64,000 nt of DNA from Bdellovibrionota bacterium (GTDB lineage Bacteria > Bdellovibrionota > Bdellovibrionia > Bdellovibrionales > Bdellovibrionaceae): positions 1 to 64,000 of the forward strand of contig CAUJGP010000036.1 of NCBI GenBank assembly GCA_963170155.1, read 5' to 3'. Within the stretch, counting starts at the first letter, position 1; each line of letters starts with the position of its first letter. The notes beneath the pieces are model-generated. The model did no database searches and was not told where the DNA came from. It saw only the letters and a program-made list of their open reading frames with translations. A program made the position numbers and the translations under genes. Shown piece by piece: positions 51,138 to 60,470 of the stretch.

Positions 51138-53246
51138 ATGAAGACAACAGTCACAACATCTATTGGTGGTAAACAAATAACTATCGAAACAGGTCGACTT
51201 GCACGTCAGGCCGATGGCTCTGTTCTCGTGACGTGTGGAAATAATATTGTTTTAGTAACTGTTGTGTCTTCGCGAAAGACATCAAATGCAGACTTCTTTC
51301 CTCTTACTGTTGAGTACCAAGAGAAGTTTTATGCGACAGGAAGGATTCCTGGGGGGTACTTTAAAAGAGAAGGAAAACCAACAACAGATGCAACTTTGAT
51401 TGCACGATTAATTGATCGTCCTTTGCGTCCTAAGTTTCCAGAAGGGTATAGGCAAGAGACTCAAGTCGTGGCTATTACGTTGAGCGCTGATGGCCAATTT
51501 CCTCTTGAGGTTTTAGCCAGCCTAGGAGCTTCAGCAGCTCTTCATATTTCTGATATTCCATTCGAGGGTCCAACGGCCGCTGTGCAGGTTGCAAGGGTTG
51601 AGGGTCAATTCGTAGCAAACCCTTCTATTGCTATGATTGAAAAATCAGATATGGATATTATTGTGGCTGGAACTCGCCAGGGAATTTTAATGGTCGAAGG
51701 CGAAACAAAATTTGTGAGTGAAGACGATGTTTTGGCTGCGTTGAAGTTTGGTCATCAAAGTCTTACATCTCTTTTCAATGCACAAGATGAGTTGAGAGAA
51801 AAAACAGGATCAAGAGTTAAGAGAGCTTTTGAGGTTCCTGTAATTGATGTTGATTTTAAAGAAAAAGTAATTAGTTTTTTGAAACCTAAAATTGAAGCTG
51901 CGTTTAATGTACGCGAAAAACAAGATCGTTTAATGGCAGCAAACAATGCACTTAGTGAAGCAAAAAAATTACTTTTGGCTTCGATTTCTGAAGATAAACT
52001 TCGAGACCAAAGAGAAAAAGAACTTGAGACTTTGGCCGATGAATTGAAATATCAAGTTGCGCGAGGAATGATTCTTGATAAGAAAATAAGAATAGATGGT
52101 CGGAATGTCACTCAGGTTCGTCCTATTTCATGTGAAGCTGGGATTTTGCCGAGAGCCCATGGTTCTGGTTTGTTTACTAGAGGAGAAACTCAAGTTTTAG
52201 GCGCTGTGACTCTTGGAACAGGTGATGACGAGCAGATGGTTGATACCTTGATGGGAACTATTTCTCGTAAGTTTATGCTTCATTATAATTTCCCTCCTTT
52301 TTCTGTTGGAGAAGTGGGTCGCATGGGCGGTCAGTCTCGAAGGGAAGTGGGACATGGCTTTTTAGCTGAAAGAGCTGTTAAAGCTGTGATTCCTGATTTT
52401 GATAAATTTCCATACACTTTGCGAATTGTGAGTGAAGTTCTTGAGAGCAATGGTTCCAGTTCAATGGGGACAGTCTGTTCTGCCACCTTGGCTCTTTTGG
52501 ATGCGGGTGTTCCCATTAAAGGGAATGTTGCTGGAATTGCAATGGGATTGATTAAAGAAGGTGATCAAGTTGCTGTTTTGAGTGATATTTTAGGCGATGA
52601 AGATCATCTGGGTGACATGGATTTTAAAGTTGCAGGAACCGGAACAGGAATCACTTCACTTCAAATGGATATTAAAATTGATTCAATTAATTTTAATGTG
52701 ATGGAGCAGGCATTGAGACAGGCTAAAGAAGGTCGCCAGCATATACTCAATGAGATGGAAAAGGTCATTAAAGTGCCTCGTGGGCAAATTTCTGAATGGG
52801 CTCCTCGTATTGAAACTATTAAAATTAAGGCTGATAAAGTAAGAGAAGTTATTGGCGCTGGAGGTAAAACAATTCGTGAAATTATTGCTCAGACCGGCGT
52901 AAAAATTGATATTGAAGATAATGGCACGATCCATATTGCCTCATCCAATCCTGAACATACGCAAAAAGCTGTGAAGATGATCAATGAAATTTGTGCTGAG
53001 GCAGAATTAGGTAAGGCTTATAAGGGTAAAGTAGTTAAGATTACTGATTTTGGCGCCTTTGTCGAAGTTCTTCCCAATACGCAAGGTCTTTTGCATATTT
53101 CTGAAATTTCTCATGAGCGCGTTCGTAATGTAAGCGACGTATTATCAGAGGGAGATATTATTGATGTGAAAGTGCTTGAGATTGATCGATCCGGTCGTAT
53201 TAAACTTTCTAGAAAAGCGCTTTTAGAAAAACCAAATAATGAGTAG
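51138..53246 (+). CDS. pnp: polynucleotide phosphorylase
   Basis: 702 residues. 3'-5' phosphorolytic RNA degradation, degradosome component. Two RNase PH-like cores (ETGRLARQADGSVLVTCGNN; RAHGSGLFTRGETQVLGAV) with the linker helix domain between them. Then a KH domain (IGAGGKTIREIIAQTGVKI) and an S1 domain (YKGKVVKITDFGAFVEVLPN). ATG 51138 with GGAG seven bases ahead is used instead of 51123. Confidence 0.97.
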   Translation: MKTTVTTSIGGKQITIETGRLARQADGSVLVTCGNNIVLVTVVSSRKTSNADFFPLTVEYQEKFYATGRIPGGYFKREGKPTTDATLIARLIDRPLRPKFPEGYRQETQVVAITLSADGQFPLEVLASLGASAALHISDIPFEGPTAAVQVARVEGQFVANPSIAMIEKSDMDIIVAGTRQGILMVEGETKFVSEDDVLAALKFGHQSLTSLFNAQDELREKTGSRVKRAFEVPVIDVDFKEKVISFLKPKIEAAFNVREKQDRLMAANNALSEAKKLLLASISEDKLRDQREKELETLADELKYQVARGMILDKKIRIDGRNVTQVRPISCEAGILPRAHGSGLFTRGETQVLGAVTLGTGDDEQMVDTLMGTISRKFMLHYNFPPFSVGEVGRMGGQSRREVGHGFLAERAVKAVIPDFDKFPYTLRIVSEVLESNGSSSMGTVCSATLALLDAGVPIKGNVAGIAMGLIKEGDQVAVLSDILGDEDHLGDMDFKVAGTGTGITSLQMDIKIDSINFNVMEQALRQAKEGRQHILNEMEKVIKVPRGQISEWAPRIETIKIKADKVREVIGAGGKTIREIIAQTGVKIDIEDNGTIHIASSNPEHTQKAVKMINEICAEAELGKAYKGKVVKITDFGAFVEVLPNTQGLLHISEISHERVRNVSDVLSEGDIIDVKVLEIDRSGRIKLSRKALLEKPNNE

Positions 53247-54549
53247 ATCCATAAGGTCTGGGATTAAGGGGGGTGCAGAAGCTGTCCCCTTTTCTAAATC
53301 AACCTTGAATAATGGAATTCGGGTTGTGAGTGAAATCCATCAAAATACATTAGCTGTGGCCATTGGTATTTGGGTCATAGCTGGAACTAGAGACGAATCT
53401 GCAGACCAAGCTGGCATCTCTCATTTTCTCGAGCATTTAACCTTTAAGGGAACCCGTAAAAGATCTGCCTATCAGTTGGCAAAGGCCCTTGAAGAGGTGG
53501 GCGGAGAGCTCAATGCTCATACCACTCGTGAATATACATGTTACCATGCCTTAGTGCTTAAGGATCATTGGAAAAGAGCTGTTGAAATTCTTGCTGATCT
53601 TGTTTCGAATATGGACTTGAAAGAGCCCCATTTTCAATTAGAGAAATCAGTAGTACTGCAAGAGTTTAGTAGTAGTTTTGAAAATCATGAAGATCATATT
53701 AATGATGAGTTTTTAATGAGGGCTTATAAAGGGCACTCTCTTGGGATGCCTATTTTGGGAACAGAGAGCACTTTGCTTCGCTTCACTCGCAAAGATATAC
53801 TAAAGTATTATAAAAAATGTTACGTCGGAAATCGTATTTTAGTGAGTTGCGCGGGCCCTGTGGGCCACGAAGAATTAGTGAAAGAAGTTTCTCGGCACCT
53901 TGGTAAGAAACCAGCGGGAGATTCTTTTTCAGGTCGAAAGAAACCTTACTTTCACTCTTTTGCTGATATGATTGAGAAGCCAATTGACCAAGCTCATCTT
54001 TTGATCGGACTTCCGACGGGGAAGTTCAATGATTCTTTGAGATTTGAAGCCTTTATCGTTAACGCTCTTTTGGGAGGAGGTATGACTTCCAAATTATTTC
54101 AAAGCGTTCGAGAAAAAAAGGGGTTAACCTATACGATTTATAGCTCTCTCAACACTTTTACAGATACTGGTTTATTAACGATTTATGCGTCTGTAGAGAA
54201 TGAAAATTTAAAGGCTGTAGTGAATACCATTTTAAAATCAATAGAAGAAATTAAAAGAAAAGGAATTTCCTCTCACCATTTGAAGTTATTTAAAACACAA
54301 GTGATTGGTTCCATTTTGCTGGGATCTGAGGATGTTGAGAATCGAATGATGTCTCTCGGCATCAATGAAATGGTTTTGCAGCGCTATAAACCCGTTCAAG
54401 ATGTGATCGATGAAATAGAAAATGTGAGTACTCAATCTGTAATGCAATTTATTGATAAATACTTTCAATTGAATCGTTTCGGTGGGTTGTTGCTGGGTTC
54501 CAATCTGCAAACTCATCGTGCCTGGTGGGATAAAATCAATACCAATTGA
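53239..54549 (+). CDS. M16-family zinc metallopeptidase (processing-peptidase-like)
   Basis: 436 residues. Inverted zinc motif HxxEH in GISHFLEHLTFKGTRKRS, with the third ligand Glu about 75 residues on (SVVLQEFSSS). The C-terminal half carries the family R/Y pair region (RVVNALLGGGMTSKLF-like). No signal peptide. Overlaps the pnp stop by eight bases. The order pnp-M16 peptidase-dut is common in many bacteria. Substrate unknown. Confidence 0.92.
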   Translation: MSRSIRSGIKGGAEAVPFSKSTLNNGIRVVSEIHQNTLAVAIGIWVIAGTRDESADQAGISHFLEHLTFKGTRKRSAYQLAKALEEVGGELNAHTTREYTCYHALVLKDHWKRAVEILADLVSNMDLKEPHFQLEKSVVLQEFSSSFENHEDHINDEFLMRAYKGHSLGMPILGTESTLLRFTRKDILKYYKKCYVGNRILVSCAGPVGHEELVKEVSRHLGKKPAGDSFSGRKKPYFHSFADMIEKPIDQAHLLIGLPTGKFNDSLRFEAFIVNALLGGGMTSKLFQSVREKKGLTYTIYSSLNTFTDTGLLTIYASVENENLKAVVNTILKSIEEIKRKGISSHHLKLFKTQVIGSILLGSEDVENRMMSLGINEMVLQRYKPVQDVIDEIENVSTQSVMQFIDKYFQLNRFGGLLLGSNLQTHRAWWDKINTN

Positions 54550-54588
54550 CCTTGAGTTGGTATTATTTCAAAGAGTTTAGGGGGTATT

Positions 54589-55041
54589 ATGCATCCATTG
54601 ATTCCTGTAAGAATTAAAAAATTATCTCATTTTAAAGGGGATCTTCCTCAGTACCAATCCACTTTTGCCAGTGGATTTGATGTGAGAGCCCAATTAGAGG
54701 AAGCCATCATTATCAGACCAAGAGAACGAGTTATGGTTCCAACGGGTTTGAGCTTTGAAATTCCTCCTGGTTATGAAATTCAAACTCGACCTCGAAGTGG
54801 GTTGGCATGGAAACACGGTCTGACAATTGTGAATACACCAGGTACAATTGATGCTGATTATCGGGGTGAAGTAAAAATTCTTTTGTTGAATCATGGAGAG
54901 GAACCTATCGAAATTCGTGATCAAGAGAGAGTTGCACAGTGTATTTTGGTTCCTGTCATTCAGGCCCAGTGGATTGAAGTGAATGATTTATCTGAAACTG
55001 AGCGTGGCATCGGTGGATTTGGGTCTACAGGAAAAACCTGA
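54589..55041 (+). CDS. dut: dUTP diphosphatase
   Basis: 150 residues. Hydrolyses dUTP to dUMP. The five trimeric-dUTPase motifs are present: SGFDVRAQLEE, RPRSGLAWKHG, VNTPGTIDADYRGEV, ERVAQCILVPV and the C-terminal GIGGFGSTGKT. Strong GGGGG ribosome binding site. Confidence 0.97.
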   Translation: MHPLIPVRIKKLSHFKGDLPQYQSTFASGFDVRAQLEEAIIIRPRERVMVPTGLSFEIPPGYEIQTRPRSGLAWKHGLTIVNTPGTIDADYRGEVKILLLNHGEEPIEIRDQERVAQCILVPVIQAQWIEVNDLSETERGIGGFGSTGKT

Positions 55042-55054
55042 GTTTGAGGGTTGA

Positions 55055-55903
55055 ATGTCGGTATTAAAAGTAACAGCGGCTGTTTTCATTATTATCTTTT
55101 GTGCATGGATCACATTAAGGTTTTATGGTCTTAGTCAAGTGTATCAGTCGTATCATCATTCATTGATAGAAGAGAAAGAAACCCCGTGGGTTTTTGCTTG
55201 GGGAGGAGATCTTGAATCCGGGCCATCCCATACAATGGAAGCTTTTCATGGTGCTGCAAGACAAGAAGATGTGATTCTAGCTTTTAATTTGCAAATGAAC
55301 GCTGAGAAGCATTTTTATGTGATTCCTCCTGATTTTAAAGTAGGGAGTGATAAGATCAATTTCTTGAATTTTTCAGATGCTGAAGCCCAGAGATTGGATT
55401 TGGGAGATGGCCGTAGTCCTTTACGGTTTGAACAGGTATTGGAAAATTTTGGTCATTTGCCACTTTTTATTTGGGTCCGAGATAACGTTGAGAATATTGA
55501 TTTGAGATTAGAGCCCATTTTAAAAAAACACCAGGCATCCCTTTTAGTGCATAGCGAGTATGACAATGTGGTCAAAAGTATTAAAAAACTAATCCCCAAT
55601 TTACTTTATGGGACCGGAGTGGGTCAGCGAATCCGCTTTCTTATGTTGAGCTCTATTGGATTGGAACCTGTAGCTGCTATTGATGGAGATCTGCTTATTA
55701 CTCCTTTGCGAGAGAAATCTGTGAGAACGGCATCCATTGAGATGAAAAATGAAATTCTTCGTCGACAAAAAATATTTATATTAGGGCCTCTTAATGACAT
55801 TGATGCTAATCATCAAGCTGTAAGCTTCGGAGCTACAGGCTATCTTACCTCTTATCCACAAGATTTGAAAAAGAGGTTGAAATCATCCGCACAAACTTTA
55901 TAA
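55055..55903 (+). CDS. glycerophosphodiester phosphodiesterase-like protein, probably inactive
   Basis: 282 residues with an N-terminal membrane segment (VTAAVFIIIFCAWITLRFYG). The TIM-barrel outline of GDPD is seen (THTMEAFHGAARQEDVILAF, GDGRSPLRFEQVLENFGHLP, LGPLNDIDANHQAVSFGATG). The catalytic start that usually reads HRGG...ENT is WGGD...SHT here, and the metal-binding ExD is not seen, so hydrolysis is doubtful. Lies between dut and tolQ. Confidence 0.65.
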   Translation: MSVLKVTAAVFIIIFCAWITLRFYGLSQVYQSYHHSLIEEKETPWVFAWGGDLESGPSHTMEAFHGAARQEDVILAFNLQMNAEKHFYVIPPDFKVGSDKINFLNFSDAEAQRLDLGDGRSPLRFEQVLENFGHLPLFIWVRDNVENIDLRLEPILKKHQASLLVHSEYDNVVKSIKKLIPNLLYGTGVGQRIRFLMLSSIGLEPVAAIDGDLLITPLREKSVRTASIEMKNEILRRQKIFILGPLNDIDANHQAVSFGATGYLTSYPQDLKKRLKSSAQTL

Positions 55904-56105
55904 ACTTAACAGGTCGGTGTTGTTTCACTGAAAAAAAGGGTTTTTGTTGTTTGAGACCAACAACCTATGTTTAGAAGGTCAGCTGTATCATTGACTTCTC
56001 AAACATTTAAGTATTGGGTTCGAACGGGGAAGCATGCATTTTTCAATGCAAAAATAGTGGCAACTCACAAAGTGGAAATTGGATTCTTTTGTTGGAGGTT
56101 GTATA

Positions 56106-56810
56106 ATGGATAACGTTGTGCGCGTTAATATGTCAGTCTTTGAATCACTTCTTCAAGCGAGCCCCTTAGTGCAGCTGACATTGTTGATTTTAGTAATGTT
56201 ATCAGTATTGTGTTGGGCTATTGCTATTCAAAAATATAAACAATTTAGCCTCCTCTCAACATCTAATCAGCTATTTCTGGAAAAATTCGATAATAGCCTT
56301 TCTCTGGATAAGATTTATGAAGGTTTAAAAAACTTTCCAGAGAGCAGTGCTGCCAGAATTTTTGCTGCAGGCTATTCTGAGATGAAGAAAATAGCAGATT
56401 CTCCCAGAAGAGAAGAAAAAGGAGGCGCACCTTTACAATTAACGGGGATTGATAACGTAGAGCGCGTATTGAGAAAATCCATTGATATGGAAGTGGCAAA
56501 AATGGAAGAGAATGTGAGTTTATTGGCAACAACAGGAAGCACGGGCCCTTTTATCGGACTTTTTGGAACTGTGTGGGGGATCATGGGCTCTTTTCATAAA
56601 ATTGGTCAAATGGGAACGGCCACTTTGGCGGTTGTGGCCCCCGGTATTTCAGAAGCACTGATAGCAACTGCGATAGGCTTAGCGGCTGCAATTCCTGCTG
56701 TTATGCTTTATAACCATTTTATAGCTCAAATTAGAAAGCAAGAGATGGTTCTTAATAATTTTTCATCTGATTTTTTAAATATTGCGAAGAGAAATTTTTT
56801 TAGGGAGTAA
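56106..56810 (+). CDS. tolQ: Tol-Pal system proton channel protein TolQ
   Basis: 234 residues, three membrane helices. Family blocks: LVQLTLLILVMLSVLCWAIA, then the long cytoplasmic loop, then LLATTGSTGPFIGLFGTVWG and GISEALIATAIGLAAAIPAV (channel-lining helix). With TolR it uses the proton gradient to energise TolA. ATG 56106 with GGAGG is used over 56079. First of tolQ-tolR-tolA-tolB, only 2 bases from tolR. Confidence 0.93.
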   Translation: MDNVVRVNMSVFESLLQASPLVQLTLLILVMLSVLCWAIAIQKYKQFSLLSTSNQLFLEKFDNSLSLDKIYEGLKNFPESSAARIFAAGYSEMKKIADSPRREEKGGAPLQLTGIDNVERVLRKSIDMEVAKMEENVSLLATTGSTGPFIGLFGTVWGIMGSFHKIGQMGTATLAVVAPGISEALIATAIGLAAAIPAVMLYNHFIAQIRKQEMVLNNFSSDFLNIAKRNFFRE

Positions 56811-56812
56811 TA

Positions 56813-57244
56813 ATGGGTGCACCAGTTGGAGGTCCTCGCCACAGTCGTATGACTCTCAGTGAAATCAATGTGACTCCTCTTGTGGATGTTATGTTGGTTC
56901 TCCTGATTATGTTTATGGTCACAACCCCTTTAATGCAGCAAGGAATAGAGGTGGATTTACCGAAAACGGCGGCCTCTGGAGTTCAGGCAACCGACGATCC
57001 TTTTGTGCTTGTAATTCACAGAAATAAAAAAATAACAGCCGGTAAATTTAATCTTACATTAAGCCAGATGGAAGAAAAACTTCGAGCCATCTTTAAAACA
57101 AGACGAAATAAACAGCTTTATCTGCAAGCGGACAAAGCTGTGGAGTATGGATTTGTAGCTGAGGTCATGGCGGAAATTCGTCGAGCTGGGATTAATAATG
57201 TTGGATTAGTCACATTGCCAAAAACTGAGAGCGCAACTGAATAA
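56813..57244 (+). CDS. tolR: Tol-Pal system protein TolR (ExbD family)
   Basis: 143 residues. One N-terminal membrane helix with the essential Asp (EINVTPLVDVMLVLLIMFMV). Periplasmic domain ends KAVEYGFVAEVMAEIRRAGI and VGLVT. Two-base gaps on both sides (tolQ, tolA) show one operon. Confidence 0.93.
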   Translation: MGAPVGGPRHSRMTLSEINVTPLVDVMLVLLIMFMVTTPLMQQGIEVDLPKTAASGVQATDDPFVLVIHRNKKITAGKFNLTLSQMEEKLRAIFKTRRNKQLYLQADKAVEYGFVAEVMAEIRRAGINNVGLVTLPKTESATE

Positions 57245-57246
57245 AA

Positions 57247-58035
57247 ATGAACAACGAGGATATTAGTAAACCCTTTTTATTATCACTGTTAGCCCATTTA
57301 GCGCTGGTATTGTTATTGACAGTAAAGAGTGTGTTCTTTCCAGAACAAGAAGAGGTTTATCAGCCAGCTTTGCGAGTGGATATTGTAAGCTTACCGGATA
57401 AAATAAATCCCCATGATCTTCAAGAGCAAATCCATAAGCCCTCAGAAGAGGTTAAGCCTCCGGAGCCTGCAAAAGAGCCACCTCCTCTTCCGGAAGTTCC
57501 AAAGCCTCCAAAAACGGAAGTTTCAAAATCACCATCAAAAGAGAAAGTGGATTTAGTTTTAAAGGCGGACAAAAATAAAAAAGAAGAGAAATTAAACTCA
57601 TCTCAAGCTATTGAAAAATTGAAAAAGAAGATGGCGATTGATAAAATTAAAGAAGAAATAAAGCAGAAAGAACGCCAGGATCTCAAACAAAAATTGGTTC
57701 AATATAAAGGAAATGTTTTAGCACCAGGAACAGAGTTGACAGGGATAGCGAAACTTCAGCATGAGAGTTACTTAGGTCAAATTGATCGTCATGTGAAGCA
57801 GTATTGGAGTCTTCCTGAATGGTTGGCTCGTGGTGATTTTAAAGCTCGAGTTAAAATTTTTATTGATGCTCGTGGTTTATTGTTGAAAGCGGAGTTAACG
57901 AGTACGAGTGGCAATGCGAGTTATGACGACGTTGTCATGGAGACAGTTAGAAAAGCCGTGCCCTACCCAGCACCTCCTGAAAAGTTTCGGGATATCATGA
58001 GCGTGGGTGGCATGATTCTAGGTTTTCCTGAGTAA
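57247..58035 (+). CDS. tolA: Tol-Pal system protein TolA
   Basis: 262 residues. N-terminal membrane helix (LLSLLAHLALVLLLTVKSVF), a Pro/Glu/Lys-rich stretch (57-100), a charged helix (KKKMAIDKIKEEIKQKERQD) and a TonB-like C-terminal domain (YLGQIDRHVKQYWSLPEWLA, then SASYDDVVMETVRKA-like). It is much shorter than E. coli TolA (421 residues), as is common outside the gammaproteobacteria. Confidence 0.88.
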   Translation: MNNEDISKPFLLSLLAHLALVLLLTVKSVFFPEQEEVYQPALRVDIVSLPDKINPHDLQEQIHKPSEEVKPPEPAKEPPPLPEVPKPPKTEVSKSPSKEKVDLVLKADKNKKEEKLNSSQAIEKLKKKMAIDKIKEEIKQKERQDLKQKLVQYKGNVLAPGTELTGIAKLQHESYLGQIDRHVKQYWSLPEWLARGDFKARVKIFIDARGLLLKAELTSTSGNASYDDVVMETVRKAVPYPAPPEKFRDIMSVGGMILGFPE

Positions 58036-58048
58036 TAAGGAGGTTAAG

Positions 58049-59467
58049 ATGTGCATGTTGGGTTTCAAAAAAATAATGGTACTTGCGGGATTCATTTTGT
58101 TTTCAACAGGCTTGATGGCACAAGTATCCAATCAGGATATTTATATCAAGGTGGGTGAGGCACAGGTTAAAAAAAGCCTTATGGCTTTTCCAGCCCTTCA
58201 ATTTTCAAGCAGTGCTGGAGCGGCTCCACAACATCAAAAAGTAGGGGCTGAGTTATATAAGATAATTAAAAATAATTTAGATGTAACAGGGTATTTTGAA
58301 TTTATAGACCCTAAATCCTTTTTGGAAGATAGTGCTAAAATGTCTCCGCTTCCTTTTCCTGAGGCTTCCAACGGGTTTAAGTATGAAAGCTGGAAGACAA
58401 TTGGTGCTGAGTTTCTGATGAGATTGAGTTTTTCCCTGACAGGAGAACAGATTAATTTGGAGGCATATTGTTATCATGTTCCAAAAATGAAACGAATCCT
58501 TTCAAAAAAGTACAAAGGTGGCGTCTCCCAGCTTTCAAAGGTGGCTCATCGATTTTCAAATGATCTCGTTCTTGCATTAACTGGAAAAGAAGGGATGTTT
58601 TTATCGAAAGTGGTAGTTGCTTCAAGTAAAGCGGGTTCACAAATAAAAGAAATTTATGTCATGGATTGGGATGCCGCTAACCTTCAAAAAGTCACATCGC
58701 ACAATTCTTTGGCTTTGTCCCCGAACTGGTCTCCTGATGGAACAAAAATTATTTATACGGCCTATGTGGCTAAAAATTTACCTCGAGGAAAGAAAGGACT
58801 GCGAAACCCCAATCTCTTTATGTTGGATTTGGTTAAAAAACAGAGATGGCTTGTTTCTGAGAGAATGGGGTTGAATACGGGTGGAACATTTCATCCCGAT
58901 GGTCAGTCCATTTTCATGACGATGTCAGAAAAAGGGAATTCTGATCTTTACCGTGTGAACTTAGAGGGAAATATTATTAAAAGGCTCACAAATGGCCCTA
59001 GTGGAGCGCTGAATGTGGAGGCATCCGTAAGCCCTGATGGAAAAAGAGTCGCCTTTTCCTCGGATCGTTTGGGCAAACCCATGGTTTGGGTGATGGACAT
59101 TGACGGAACAAATGTAACGAAAAGGACTATTGCGGGAGATTATAATTCCACTCCTTCATGGTCACCGGACGGTAAAAAAATCGCGTTTGCCGGGTTAGAT
59201 GGAAAGCATTATGACATTTTTATTATGAATGAAGATGGATCTAATCTTGAGCGCTTAACGTCCCAAAAGAAAAAGGATGGAAGTGGTAAATGGTCTACGA
59301 ATGAAAATCCAACCTTTTCTCCCGATGGGCGGCATATCATGTTCACCAGTGATAGAGATGGCGTTAATCAAGTCTATCTCATTAACATTGATGGAACTAA
59401 TGAACGAAGAATCACCTTTGATCGTAATCAATATTTCCAACCGCGCTGGTCTAAGAACTTCGATTAA
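58049..59467 (+). CDS. tolB: Tol-Pal system beta-propeller protein TolB
   Basis: 472 residues, periplasmic (signal peptide FKKIMVLAGFILFSTGLMAQ). N-terminal TolB domain, then a six-blade propeller with repeats LSPNWSPDGTKIIYTAYV, GGTFHPDGQSIFMTM, ASVSPDGKRVAFSSDRLG, TPSWSPDGKKIAFAGL, NPTFSPDGRHIMFTSDRDG. AGGAGG before ATG. The pal gene does not follow. The next gene is a cyclophilin. Confidence 0.94.
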   Translation: MCMLGFKKIMVLAGFILFSTGLMAQVSNQDIYIKVGEAQVKKSLMAFPALQFSSSAGAAPQHQKVGAELYKIIKNNLDVTGYFEFIDPKSFLEDSAKMSPLPFPEASNGFKYESWKTIGAEFLMRLSFSLTGEQINLEAYCYHVPKMKRILSKKYKGGVSQLSKVAHRFSNDLVLALTGKEGMFLSKVVVASSKAGSQIKEIYVMDWDAANLQKVTSHNSLALSPNWSPDGTKIIYTAYVAKNLPRGKKGLRNPNLFMLDLVKKQRWLVSERMGLNTGGTFHPDGQSIFMTMSEKGNSDLYRVNLEGNIIKRLTNGPSGALNVEASVSPDGKRVAFSSDRLGKPMVWVMDIDGTNVTKRTIAGDYNSTPSWSPDGKKIAFAGLDGKHYDIFIMNEDGSNLERLTSQKKKDGSGKWSTNENPTFSPDGRHIMFTSDRDGVNQVYLINIDGTNERRITFDRNQYFQPRWSKNFD

Positions 59468-59579
59468 AGCTTATTTTTGCAACATGTTAATGCTGATAAG
59501 CATTAAGGATATCCTCTATCTCCATTTGACCGACGAAATATCCTCGGATTATAGCCTAGTATCTTAGGGGGATTTTTTT

Positions 59580-60296
59580 ATGCATTTAAAAAGCCGAATG
59601 GGTCATTCTTGGTGGATGGCCCTATGGATTTATGGGATTACATTTTTGCTTGTTTCACTGACTTTTTTTCAAAACTCAAACGCCAACGACAAGCCTTCTG
59701 AAGTCAAAGAGGAGGCTCACAAGTCACTCAATACGGTAAATAATAAAGTATCAACCAAGGGCGATATCAAAGCCTCTAACAAGAAGGAAAAAAGTATGCT
59801 TGTTTTATTTGAAACAACTCAGGGACCTATTAAAATTAAACTTGATTCAGACAAAGCGCCAAAGACGGTTGAAAACTTTCTTAAATATGTTGATGAGGGT
59901 TTTTATAAAGGCACGGTTTTTCACCGTGTTATTAAGGGATTTATGATTCAAGGAGGCGGCTTTACTCCTGATATGAATCAAAAATCAACTCATCCACCCA
60001 TTAAAAATGAAGCTAATAATGGCTTGAAAAATAAACGTGGAACTCTAGCGATGGCTAGAACTTCAGATCCTAATAGTGCGTCTTCTCAGTTTTTTATCAA
60101 TCATGCTGATAATGCATTTCTGGATTTCAAAGCAGAATCCTTACAAGGTTGGGGATATGCTGTTTTTGGGGAGGTCATTGAAGGCATGGATGTCGTTGAT
60201 AAGATTGCGGCCCTTAAAACAGGGAATAAAAAAGGTCATGATGATGTTCCAGATGTAACTATTGAAGTGACTTCTGCAAAGCGCGTAGAGAAGTAA
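59580..60296 (+). CDS. exported cyclophilin-type peptidyl-prolyl isomerase
   Basis: 238 residues. N-terminal membrane/signal segment ([20 protein letters not shown]), a ~50-residue charged linker, then a cyclophilin domain from about 76: [18 protein letters not shown] (catalytic Arg), [17 protein letters not shown] and [19 protein letters not shown]. Catalyses proline isomerisation during folding in the periplasm. Confidence 0.92.
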   Translation: MHLKSRMGHSWWMALWIYGITFLLVSLTFFQNSNANDKPSEVKEEAHKSLNTVNNKVSTKGDIKASNKKEKSMLVLFETTQGPIKIKLDSDKAPKTVENFLKYVDEGFYKGTVFHRVIKGFMIQGGGFTPDMNQKSTHPPIKNEANNGLKNKRGTLAMARTSDPNSASSQFFINHADNAFLDFKAESLQGWGYAVFGEVIEGMDVVDKIAALKTGNKKGHDDVPDVTIEVTSAKRVEK

Positions 60297-60308
60297 GCTC
60301 AATTTTTA

Positions 60309-60346
60309 AGCACACCTTGAGAGTGAGTTCACTCCAAGGTAGTGCT
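60309..60346 (+). repeat. strong imperfect hairpin after the cyclophilin gene
   Basis: AGCACACCTTG at the left and CAAGGTAGTGCT at the right pair with one bulge, and GAGTGA/TCACTC extends the stem. No T-run, so it may protect the 3' end rather than terminate. Confidence 0.45.
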
Positions 60347-60470
60347 ACGTTAACCTCAGATTAAGTCGTTTTTTTAAAGCATAATAAAGTGTACATCAAA
60401 GCAATCCATCTTGAATTGACATTGAAGATGAATTGCTTATCAAAGCCATTGGAGTTCTTCTATTGACTCA

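Noticed and set aside
55990-56040. T-loop-like GGTTCGAAC upstream of tolQ
   Set aside because: No stem on either side and no other tRNA arms. Not a tRNA.
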